In this document: piece by piece, positions 1 through 6,190 of the stretch
Numbering within the stretch: the stretch's first letter is position 1
Layout of the letters: each line of letters starts with the position of its first letter
NCBI GenBank assembly: GCA_038527215.1
Contig: JBCBGC010000179.1
Coordinates: 1-12,618, forward strand
Reading direction: 5' to 3'
From: JAWPMV01 sp038527215
GTDB lineage: Bacteria; Bacteroidota; Bacteroidia; J057
Length of the DNA: 12,618 nt
Translations under genes and position numbers: made by a program
The notes under the pieces: generated by a model
Databases searched by the model: none
Told to the model about the DNA's origin: nothing
Seen by the model: only the letters and a program-made list of their open reading frames with translations

Positions 1-1614
1 GGTACTCTCAAAGATGGCGTGAATCTGGTTGGCATTCTGCAGGATAGACTCAGAGTCTCCGGCTCCGTTGCGAGAAGCTTCCACCCCTGCCCAACGGGTA
101 TTTTTGGTGAAACGAATGTCTCCTCCCACGCGCTGACGGAAAAAGAGATCGTCGGTGATGTCCACATTCATATAAGCGTTGGCGTAGATCTTGGTCTGGA
201 ATTTTCTGCGATCCCTTTCCAGGACTTTTGCCAGGGCGCTTTGGTTAGAAGTTCCACTGATGTCTGTACCACTCCCGGTACTAGGCACCCCAGCAGCCAG
301 ATCGAAATCATCAAACATCCGCTCCATGGCGTAATCCCCAATCTGCGCATCAGCCCAGCGACCATTTTCACGGTTGCGGTTGACGAAGTTGATGGTGTGG
401 TCATCCAGATAAAGGGGCAGCCAGGCATGCTGACGTACCGCGTCATGAATACCGATAGGAAAGCGTCTTTGTTCAATATGAGAAGGGTTCAACATGATGC
501 CGAACTTCACTCGCTCGCGTACTTTGGTATCCAGATTCAGGCGAAAGTTGATTTTCTCAAAATTATCGGTCAGCAGTACCCCTTCGTCATTCAGGTAACT
601 CAAGGACGCACGGTACTTGGTGTTTCTGGTTCCACCACGAGCCGATACAGAGTGGCTTTGGATGGTTCCGCCATCAAACATCACATCCTGCCAGTCGGTA
701 TAGGTACCCAGCTGCTCGATGTATTTCATGCGATCAGTCAGTTCACCATTGTTATTTTCCCGAACAAAATCTGCCCAGGCATCAACCGTGGTTAGGTAAT
801 CATTCGCAGGAACCGACTTGAATCCTACAAAGGCATTGTAGGAGAATTGGGCGGGTCCTTCTACGCCCTGCTTGGTGGTGATCATGATGATCCCATTGGC
901 GCCACGAGAACCATAGATAGCGGAAGAAGCCGCATCTTTCAGTACTTCGATGGACTCTACATCGTTCATATCCAGGCTGGACAGGAAGTCAGCGTCCGTA
1001 CCCACAACGATTCCATCTACCACGATCAACGGATTGGAGTCGAAGGAGATAGAGCCCTGGCCCCGGACACGGATCACCGGCGCTTCACCAGCCGCAGGGT
1101 TGGTCATCTGGATGTTTACCCCAGCCACCTGACCGACCAATGCGTCGTCCATACGGCTCATAGGAATTTGATCCAGTTGCTCGTTTTTAACTTTAGAAAT
1201 AGAACCGGTTAAGTGAGACTTTTTCTGGGTTCCGTATCCCACGACCACCACTTCTTCAAGGTCGGTCACACTGGGTACCAGGGATACATTTACTGTAGCA
1301 GAAGTGCCGACCGTTACCTCGGTTTCGGCATAGCCTAAATAAGAAAAGCGGAGGACATCTCCTTCATTGGCTTCGATGGAGTACATACCAGCATCATCTG
1401 TCAAAGTTCCCCGGGCGGTTCCTTTAACGACGACCGTCGCGCTAGGCAGTGGATCACCACTGTCATTAGCCGTAACTTTTCCGCTGATCACCATCTTGAT
1501 ACCCTCCAGGTTCTCCGCCTGAAGCGTACTTGTACCCAGGATCGCGAAGAAAGCTAGCATCCAAGCCAGGGAGGCTTTGTAAAAGCTAGCTTTTTTGGGT
1601 AGTTTGGTAGTCAT
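1..1614 (-). CDS. SusC/RagA-family TonB-linked outer-membrane receptor (N-terminal part, cut by left edge)
   Basis: This is the N-terminal 538 codons of a SusC/RagA receptor, the TonB-driven outer-membrane channel that imports oligomers captured by a SusD partner. The frame is open from ATG at 1614 to base 1, so the C-terminal barrel lies off the left edge. A basic N-terminus and hydrophobic stretch (residues about 13-33) form a Sec signal peptide. A carboxypeptidase-regulatory-like domain follows (about 42-113, VISGKV...LPSATVVVKGT). Next comes the family hallmark EEVVVVGYGTQKK (120-132), then the plug (about 133-250) with NPLIVVDG (194-201), IEVLKDAAS and YGSRGANGIIMITTK. The remainder reads as barrel strands (TIQSHSVSARGG and similar). 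No in-frame stop or frameshift was found. It is separated by 229 bp from the upstream GntR-type regulator gene, so it probably has its own promoter. Its SusD partner would normally be next, outside the window. Confidence 0.96.
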   Translation of the reverse strand, partial: MTTKLPKKASFYKASLAWMLAFFAILGTSTLQAENLEGIKMVISGKVTANDSGDPLPSATVVVKGTARGTLTDDAGMYSIEANEGDVLRFSYLGYAETEVTVGTSATVNVSLVPSVTDLEEVVVVGYGTQKKSHLTGSISKVKNEQLDQIPMSRMDDALVGQVAGVNIQMTNPAAGEAPVIRVRGQGSISFDSNPLIVVDGIVVGTDADFLSSLDMNDVESIEVLKDAASSAIYGSRGANGIIMITTKQGVEGPAQFSYNAFVGFKSVPANDYLTTVDAWADFVRENNNGELTDRMKYIEQLGTYTDWQDVMFDGGTIQSHSVSARGGTRNTKYRASLSYLNDEGVLLTDNFEKINFRLNLDTKVRERVKFGIMLNPSHIEQRRFPIGIHDAVRQHAWLPLYLDDHTINFVNRNRENGRWADAQIGDYAMERMFDDFDLAAGVPSTGSGTDISGTSNQSALAKVLERDRRKFQTKIYANAYMNVDITDDLFFRQRVGGDIRFTKNTRWAGVEASRNGAGDSESILQNANQIHAIFEST

Positions 1615-1639
1615 AATTTTAAGATTATAGTTTATTAGG

Positions 1640-1664
1640 GACATACATCGGCCGGATGTATGTC
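1640..1664. repeat. Inverted repeat in the SusC 5' leader
   Basis: Perfect 10-bp arms (GACATACATC and GATGTATGTC) flank a 5-base spacer. The element sits 26-50 bases upstream of the SusC start codon. In the SusC mRNA it would form a hairpin just ahead of the translation start. As DNA it could be a regulator binding site. On the plus strand it is followed by a T-rich run and looks like a terminator, but no plus-strand gene needs one. It does not resemble the operator in front of the GntR regulator. The role is unknown. Confidence 0.6.
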
Positions 1665-1711
1665 TTTTTATTTTGAAGACAACATTTTGCCATAATTTTG
1701 GCCATTAAAAT

Positions 1712-1739
1712 CCCCGTCTCCGGGAGGAGATATTTGGGG
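1712..1739 (-). terminator. Possible weak terminator downstream of the GntR regulator
   Basis: On the minus strand, CCCC-N5-TCTCC-TCCC-GGAGA-N-GGGG can fold into an imperfect stem with an asymmetric internal bulge, followed by ATTTTAAT. It lies about 105 bases past the regulator's stop codon. The stem is interrupted and the T-tract is poor, so this is only a candidate for ending the regulator transcript before the SusC leader. Confidence 0.25.
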
Positions 1740-1766
1740 CAATCATAAGCCAGGAATGGCTCAGAT

Positions 1767-1775
1767 TAGGTCAAC
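1767..1775. promoter_or_regulatory. Candidate half-site for the GntR regulator upstream of SusC
   Basis: TAGGTCAAC matches 8 of 9 bases of the half-site TTGGTCAAC, which occurs repeatedly in the palindrome in front of the regulator gene (2580-2621). It is 153 bases upstream of the SusC start, in the gap between the two genes. No second arm is visible beside it (the next bases are GCTAC, not a CCAA arm). It is therefore a weak hint that the regulator also controls SusC; chance cannot be excluded. Confidence 0.25.
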
Positions 1776-1843
1776 GCTACATGAAGGCTTGGATGTGTAA
1801 ATCAGGAATGTTGAGTAGTAATAGGGGGTTAAAGGTTGATGGG

Positions 1844-2569
1844 TTAGTCCTTCTTTAATTCGAGGCTGTAGGCTTGTACATCCTGGAGATGTCGGAACAT
1901 GGCATCGGCTGCCTGTTCAGGTTCTTGTTGTTTGATATGTTCTAAAATACGTTCGTGCTCTTCCATAGCTTTGTAGACCTTCTCTTTGGTGCTACAAATG
2001 TCCAACTTGTTGAACCAGTTGATGATATCCGGCGTGATAATCAGCATCAGTGACTTGAGCACCGAATTTTTGCTGGCATCTGTAATAGCCAGATGGAACA
2101 TCAAATCTTCTTCTACTGCCTGCTGCCCTACATTGGCGAGCTTCTCATAAGCGTGTAAGGCTTTCTCAATCTGAAGAATGTCGTCTACTGTGCGACGTTC
2201 GGCAGCTAATCGGGCAGAGTTTACTTCTAGCATAACTCTGGTTTCCACCAGGGAAGCGAAATCGCTGTTATCCATTTTTAGTACATCGCTCATGAGACCT
2301 TCCAAAGCAGTAATGCCTATCCCCGCCACCACGGTGCCACTCTGAGGCATGGTCCTGAGAATGCCATAAAACTCCAGTTTCCTAATGGCATCTCGTATGT
2401 ATCCGCGGCTCACACCAAGTTTGTCAGCTAGTTTTCTCTCCGGTGGGAGTTTATCCCCGGGCTTTAGATGTCCCTCTGAAATCAAGGTTCTTATCTGACG
2501 AATGATCTTGTCTACCGGGCTTTCTATTACAATCTCCTGGAAGCTATCCAGGAACGATGATTCACTCAT
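1844..2569 (-). CDS. FadR-type GntR transcriptional regulator (GntR-FCD)
   Basis: This is a 241-residue cytoplasmic DNA-binding regulator of the GntR superfamily, FadR subgroup. Residues about 17-80 form the winged helix-turn-helix (LPPERKLADKLGVSRGYIRD, then the wing MPQSGTVVAG). Residues about 100-235 form the all-helical FCD ligand domain. A likely metal/ligand set is D155-x3-H159, H205 and H227, the pattern of metal-binding FCD proteins. Length is normal for the family. The frame extends to a GTG at 2611, but that extension is encoded by the operator palindrome itself, so ATG 2569 is the better start. FCD regulators commonly respond to organic acids or sugar acids in catabolic loci. The gene lies between the symporter and SusC genes, in its own transcription unit after a strong terminator. 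The 2580-2621 palindrome implies autoregulation. The effector is not identifiable from sequence. Confidence 0.93.
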   Translation of the reverse strand: MSESSFLDSFQEIVIESPVDKIIRQIRTLISEGHLKPGDKLPPERKLADKLGVSRGYIRDAIRKLEFYGILRTMPQSGTVVAGIGITALEGLMSDVLKMDNSDFASLVETRVMLEVNSARLAAERRTVDDILQIEKALHAYEKLANVGQQAVEEDLMFHLAITDASKNSVLKSLMLIITPDIINWFNKLDICSTKEKVYKAMEEHERILEHIKQQEPEQAADAMFRHLQDVQAYSLELKKD

Positions 2570-2657
2570 AACGTTCTTTTTGGTCAACAGGAAATTGGTT
2601 GACCAATTCACTGTTGACCAAATATGAGCATTTATTCACAAACTTCAAAATTTTCAT
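2562..2657 (-). CDS. Possible 31-codon upstream reading frame overlapping the regulator start
   Basis: ATG at 2657 is preceded by GAAGAGGAGACAT, a good Shine-Dalgarno sequence where most local genes lack one. The 31-codon frame (starting MKILKFVNKC) runs through the operator palindrome. It ends in TGA at 2562-2564, overlapping the regulator's ATG (2567-2569) by a few bases. This geometry is typical of translational coupling. However, much of the peptide is simply translated operator DNA, the transcription start is unknown, and the mRNA may begin downstream of this ATG. It is a candidate leader frame rather than an established gene. Confidence 0.2.
   Translation of the reverse strand: MKILKFVNKCSYLVNSELVNQFPVDQKERYE
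2580..2621. promoter_or_regulatory. Nested palindromic operator of the GntR/FadR-type regulator
   Basis: This 42-bp element has two levels of symmetry. Outer arms of 11 bp (TTGGTCAACAG at 2580-2590 and CTGTTGACCAA at 2611-2621) are perfect inverted repeats. The centre (2595-2606) is TTGGT-TG-ACCAA, itself an inverted repeat. Counted as 20-base arms around the centre, 18 of 20 positions pair. FadR-subgroup operators are known to follow a TGGT-Nx-ACCA pattern, and it appears here several times. The element ends 11 bases before the regulator ATG at 2569, a position suited to autorepression. It may bind more than one dimer. Confidence 0.8.
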
Positions 2658-2690
2658 ATGTCTCCTCTTCAGATTTATGGTTTTACGCAA

Positions 2691-2722
2691 AAAAAGCCCT
2701 GTGCCATGGCACAGGGCTTTTT
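2691..2722. terminator. Perfect bidirectional intrinsic terminator
   Basis: This is a 32-bp perfect palindrome: AAAAAGCCCTGTGCC on the left and its exact complement on the right, giving a GC-rich stem flanked by A and T tracts on both strands. It begins 34 bases past the symporter stop codon (2756) on the minus strand. It separates the symporter transcript from the GntR regulator unit. The symmetric A/T tracts would let it work in either direction. Confidence 0.9.
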
Positions 2723-2755
2723 CTCATTATGAAAAATGTAATGGGAGGGGATTTA

Positions 2756-4480
2756 TCAAATGAACATCCCTACCACTATCACGGTAACTACAAGCAACAG
2801 GATAGAAAGAATCCGGTAGTTCTGGTACCAAGGCAGTCCTTTGAGGGACTCGGTATCTTCTTTGAAAACCTCTGGTGTCCATACGTAATCCTGGATTTCC
2901 TCTGGCTTCTGAGGAGGGGTAGCCAGGCTGACGCCAATCTGAATAGCCGCACAGATCACCAGCAGGATGCCAGCTTTATGCAGGAAGTGGATTTGGTTCA
3001 TCGCGGTCATCAGGCTATTGGGATCACCTCCGATCACTCCCTCTTCAGCGCTGGCTTCCAGTACCAGTAGGAAGATCGCCACCGCAAATCCTGATAGCAG
3101 GCCGGCGATAGCTCCGTTGCCATTGCCTCTTTTCCAGAACAGTCCCAGAATAAATACCGCTACCACAGGCGGACAGGTATAAGCAATCACCCGTTGCAGG
3201 TAAGCGAATAGGGAACCAAAATTCTCAATCTGAGGTGCCCAGGCTGCAGCCAGGACCACCAGTACCGCAGTCGCGATCTGGCCAGTCCGGACGATCTGGT
3301 CATTGGTCATATTGGGCCGGAACTTGGTGATGAAGTCCATGGTGATCAAGGTAGAGGCGGAGTTAAAGGTTGCGGATGCTGAAGACATCATCGCCGCCAA
3401 TAAACTCGCTAGTACCAGCCCTAACATACCCGTCGGCAACAGTTTAAAGAGCAGCACCGGGTAGGTTTGGTTCGGACAATCGGCCAGGTTGGTACAAAGC
3501 TCAGGTCCCGCATCCCCCTGGGTGTAGTAGTTCAAGAAAGAAATATCCAGATCATTATAGAGGACTAAAGCCGCCAGACCAGGCAATACCATGATAAAGA
3601 TCACGGGCAGTTTCAACAATCCCGCAAAAAGCGCTCCCCAGCGACCGTGGTTCAGGTCTTTGGCACCCAATACCCGTTGTACCATAAATTGGTTGGTCGC
3701 CCAAAAGTAAAAGCCCAGGATCGGTACCCCGATCAGCAAGCCGGTCCAAGGCATATATTCATCCGAGGCCGGTCGGACCATACTTAATATTTCATCCGGC
3801 GTCTGTCCATTCACGATGCTGTGGTCCTTCATGCCTTCCAGCCCACTGATCAGACCTTCCCATCCGCCTAGCTCCGAGAAGGCAAAATAGGTCAGGATGA
3901 TAGAACCAATAATCAGCAGCACCGCTTGAATTACTTCCGTGTGGATCACCGATGACAGTCCACCGGGAATGGTATAAGCTGCCGCAGCAGTGGCCAGAAT
4001 CACTACGACCACCCAGGTAGGCCAGCCTTCCGGAAGCATCGGTTTGAGCACCAGCAAGCCCACATATAGACCTGCAGCGGCATCCACGATGATATTCGCG
4101 ATCAGGGTAACAAAGGAAAAATAATATCGGGAACGGGCATCATACCTTCTCTCCAGGAATTCCGGCATGGTGTATACTTTTGACCGGAGATAAAAAGGCA
4201 TGAAAAATACCGCAAAGAAAATCAGAATAATGACCGCGGCCCACTCATAATTATAAACGTGTACGTCCGTCATGAACGCATCACTGGCCAGGCCCACCAG
4301 GGTAGAACTGGAAATGTTGGCGGCAAAGAGGGAGATTCCCACCACGGGCCAGATCATGCTCCGCCCCCCCAGAAAGTACTCTTCCGAGTCCTTACGTTTG
4401 GCGCGGTACAGCCCATAGCCAATGATCAACACGGCATAGGTGAGCATGATCCCCACATCCCAGTTAGTAAGTAGTTGCAT
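2756..4480 (-). CDS. Sodium:solute symporter, SGLT-like (SSS family)
   Basis: This is a 574-residue inner-membrane transporter of the SSS family (LeuT fold), most similar in motifs to bacterial sodium/galactose (SGLT-type) symporters. About 14 hydrophobic segments are visible. Family marks are EEYFLGGRSMIW (33-44), AANISSSTLVG (53-63, first core helix with the sodium-site region), YTMPEFLERRY (103-113), WATNQFMVQRVLGAKD (260-275) and MSSASATFNSASTLITMD (365-382, the second sodium-site helix). A sugar is the likely substrate, given the GH65 enzyme upstream, but the sequence does not fix it. The frame extends to 4558 through a hairpin. ATG 4480 gives the normal N-terminus MQLLTNWDVG followed directly by the first helix, so it is preferred. 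It has its own candidate promoter at 4692-4721 and ends at a strong terminator. Confidence 0.95.
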   Translation of the reverse strand: MQLLTNWDVGIMLTYAVLIIGYGLYRAKRKDSEEYFLGGRSMIWPVVGISLFAANISSSTLVGLASDAFMTDVHVYNYEWAAVIILIFFAVFFMPFYLRSKVYTMPEFLERRYDARSRYYFSFVTLIANIIVDAAAGLYVGLLVLKPMLPEGWPTWVVVVILATAAAAYTIPGGLSSVIHTEVIQAVLLIIGSIILTYFAFSELGGWEGLISGLEGMKDHSIVNGQTPDEILSMVRPASDEYMPWTGLLIGVPILGFYFWATNQFMVQRVLGAKDLNHGRWGALFAGLLKLPVIFIMVLPGLAALVLYNDLDISFLNYYTQGDAGPELCTNLADCPNQTYPVLLFKLLPTGMLGLVLASLLAAMMSSASATFNSASTLITMDFITKFRPNMTNDQIVRTGQIATAVLVVLAAAWAPQIENFGSLFAYLQRVIAYTCPPVVAVFILGLFWKRGNGNGAIAGLLSGFAVAIFLLVLEASAEEGVIGGDPNSLMTAMNQIHFLHKAGILLVICAAIQIGVSLATPPQKPEEIQDYVWTPEVFKEDTESLKGLPWYQNYRILSILLLVVTVIVVGMFI

Positions 4481-4501
4481 AGTTTTAATAGGTTTTGGAT
4501 G

Positions 4502-4539
4502 AAAAGTAAACACCGGATAGCCGCAGGGGCTAGCCGGTG
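4502..4539 (-). terminator. Terminator-like hairpin in the symporter leader (possible attenuator)
   Basis: On the minus strand, CACCGGCTAGCC and GGCTATCCGGTG form a 12-bp stem with one mismatch around the loop CCTGC, followed by TTTACTTTTC. It lies 31 bases upstream of the symporter ATG (hairpin edge 4511, ATG 4480). It could end transcripts coming from the haloperoxidase-family gene. If the promoter at 4692-4721 is real, the hairpin lies inside the symporter's own leader, where it could act as an attenuator. The mixed T-tract suggests incomplete termination. Confidence 0.65.
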
Positions 4540-4577
4540 TAGTTAACTTTATCAGCAATTATTTGAGTAGTAGTCAT
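4530..4577 (-). CDS. Possible 15-residue leader peptide before the symporter
   Basis: ATG at 4577 opens a 15-codon frame (MTTTQIIADKVNYTG). Its TAG stop (4530-4532) falls within the 5' arm of the terminator-like hairpin at 4511-4539. A ribosome finishing this frame would cover that arm and could favour read-through into the symporter gene. The upstream GAAGGGAAAGAG is purine-rich but is not a clear Shine-Dalgarno at the right spacing. No run of regulatory codons stands out apart from three ACT threonine codons. Very short frames arise easily by chance. Confidence 0.15.
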   Translation of the reverse strand: MTTTQIIADKVNYTG

Positions 4578-4691
4578 GAAGGTCTCTTTCCCTTCTCCAG
4601 GCACATGCGCTTCCCACCGAAATATTTCCCCTTTCGGGTCTATTCTCCAGCCAATCAAGCTTCCGCTGACCGCCAGGGCGCATTCACATCT

Positions 4692-4721
4692 CCAATATAG
4701 ACTTTTATCCTCTTCCTGCAA
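4692..4721 (-). promoter_or_regulatory. Candidate Bacteroidota-type promoter for the symporter
   Basis: On the minus strand, TTG (4721-4719) is followed after exactly 19 bases by TATATTGG (4699-4692). This matches 7 of 8 positions of the TAnnTTTG -7 element at the spacing of the Bacteroidota primary-sigma promoter. Transcription would begin near 4685, leaving a leader of about 200 bases that contains the hairpin at 4511-4539. It would let the symporter be expressed separately from the genes upstream. Confidence 0.5.
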
Positions 4722-4742
4722 GGATTTTGCCCCCGCTCAGCC

Positions 4743-6140
4743 CTAATTCATGGACATATCTTCTTCCCCCACCCGGGTCTGAAGATGCTCCACCACATAG
4801 GCTCCCACTTTTTCGCCCTGGGCTACCCCGTTTTCGATGGCCGGCATATAGTGAATCCCGCCGTATAAACGGCTGATGGCCGCCTCCTTGGACGCATTCA
4901 TAAAGGAAGTATAAGCGCGGGCCGGAAGTCCATAGGCTAGTTCGGTGGTATCGTTAAAGGCAAAGTTATCCCCATAGAGATCGGTCAGCGTCATGGCGGC
5001 AGCCGTACTGATTACACTATGTCCACTGGTATATTCAGGAAAAGGAGGGGTTTGCAAAAGGGGCATCCAGGTATCATCGATTTGCTCGTTGATCACGGTC
5101 TCGGGTCGGATGAGGTTGGAACGATACTTTTCATCCCAGCAACTGATAAAAGCATCCGCCAGGGCGATGGATACCCGGGTATAGGCTTCAACCGTATGCA
5201 TCCAATCGTCCTCATTCATCTGGGTCACGATTTTGGTAATGCCGATCCAGTGCCCACCCGGAGTGATTTTTTTAACCGCGTACATGGCGTGTCCCTCTTG
5301 CTTTACTGCATAGGGATTACAGTCCCAAAAGCGAGCAATCTCCGCTTGCTCGTCCGTGAGATTATTGCCCACTTCATACACCTCCATGACCTCCCGGAAA
5401 AACTGGCTCCCTTTGCTCATGTTATAGGCCGTCGGCCTTAGGGGCACAAACTGGGTAGCAGAGTCAATGATAAAAGGCCTGATTTTGTTCCAGTGAGGTT
5501 CGATACTCTCCATAAACTTGGGAGGCGTAGGCGTCCAGCGGCCAGCTACATCATCTCTTACTTCATAGCGGGACATGGTCCGCGTTTGGGCATAGTTATC
5601 GCCCTTTGACCAATTCAGAATATGTTGGGCGATAGCTTGCCCATAGGCAATGGAGGCTTCATAGGTAGCTTTAGGCACCCCCATCTCGCGGTACATCTTC
5701 TGTCGCTTCGCAGTAAACACATCAAAGGTGTCCAGGGAAAAAATCAGCGCCCGGGCAACCACAAACATGGCTTCCTGGGAAGCAATGGGAAAGCTGATCT
5801 CTTGATCAGCGGGTGGCGCAGGTGGGCTGTCTAAATCTCTTAACTGCCCACTGAGGCTTTGGAAAGCGGGGTTCCCCTGAGCCATTACCTCATAGGCGGC
5901 AATATTGGGATAGGCATACACCCGGCTGGCCACAGGCGGAGAGAAAATATCATACACCACGATATCACTCAGCTTCTGCATGGCCGTATGATACAGTTTT
6001 GCATCGCCGACCCGGGTGGCATAATCTGCCTTTTCTTCCCAGCTTTCCCCAGCCGTACCGGAAGCCTGTTCGCACCCTATCCATCCCAGACTGCCCAGCA
6101 GTGCCATCATCAAATAGCTTAATATTGTCTTACGAGCCAT
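4743..6140 (-). CDS. Vanadium haloperoxidase/PAP2-family lipoprotein
   Basis: This 465-residue predicted lipoprotein belongs to the vanadium-dependent haloperoxidase/PAP2 acid phosphatase superfamily. A signal peptide ends at a lipobox-like GWIGC (Cys23). The oxyanion site is complete: K338-x6-R345-P (EKYRSNLIRPE), S372-G373-H374 (PEYTSGHS) and R424-x5-H430 (SRLYGGIH). These three blocks align with the Lys/Arg, Ser-Gly-His and Arg/His vanadate ligands of fungal chloroperoxidase. Members either oxidise halides with hydrogen peroxide or hydrolyse phosphate esters, and the core motifs do not separate the two. A T replaces the usual P before SGH. It starts 51 bases after the GH65 stop, so the two are probably co-transcribed. 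The lipid anchor and the locus suggest action at the cell envelope on an imported or surface-bound substrate. Confidence 0.9.
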   Translation of the reverse strand: MARKTILSYLMMALLGSLGWIGCEQASGTAGESWEEKADYATRVGDAKLYHTAMQKLSDIVVYDIFSPPVASRVYAYPNIAAYEVMAQGNPAFQSLSGQLRDLDSPPAPPADQEISFPIASQEAMFVVARALIFSLDTFDVFTAKRQKMYREMGVPKATYEASIAYGQAIAQHILNWSKGDNYAQTRTMSRYEVRDDVAGRWTPTPPKFMESIEPHWNKIRPFIIDSATQFVPLRPTAYNMSKGSQFFREVMEVYEVGNNLTDEQAEIARFWDCNPYAVKQEGHAMYAVKKITPGGHWIGITKIVTQMNEDDWMHTVEAYTRVSIALADAFISCWDEKYRSNLIRPETVINEQIDDTWMPLLQTPPFPEYTSGHSVISTAAAMTLTDLYGDNFAFNDTTELAYGLPARAYTSFMNASKEAAISRLYGGIHYMPAIENGVAQGEKVGAYVVEHLQTRVGEEDMSMN

Positions 6141-6190
6141 ATTTCTTCACTTTTTCAAGCGACAAATTTACTCAATTCGCCCCGTTTTGG

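Noticed and set aside
19..795. A 258-codon plus-strand frame, and other long plus-strand frames at 6999-6730-type overlaps, 7541-8038, 10362-11093 and 11835-12467.
   Set aside because: All lie antisense to clearly recognised genes, have no family motifs, and the proteins they encode look like random composition. They are shadows of minus-strand coding.
1693..1700. TAATTTTG on the plus strand, an exact match to the Bacteroidota -7 consensus.
   Set aside because: No gene is transcribed rightward from here and no TTG lies 19-21 bases upstream; probably chance in AT-rich DNA.
1740..1774. TATGATTG on the minus strand with TTG at 1774-1772 as a SusC promoter.
   Set aside because: The spacer is 24 bases, outside the usual 19-21, and the -7 element has a mismatch; too weak to annotate.
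2570..2611. N-terminal extension of the GntR regulator starting at GTG 2611.
   Set aside because: The extra 14 residues are translated from the operator palindrome; ATG 2569 gives the normal family N-terminus.
4481..4558. N-terminal extension of the symporter by 26 residues.
   Set aside because: It is encoded by the hairpin and its T-tract; ATG 4480 is directly followed by a typical SSS N-terminus and first membrane helix.
4530..4721. A 63-codon minus-strand frame between the haloperoxidase-family gene and the symporter gene.
   Set aside because: Its only full-length start is a TTG that coincides with the -33 element of a good promoter candidate, with stop codons just upstream and no ribosome site. 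No family is recognisable. It is in the same frame as the upstream gene, but two stop codons separate them.
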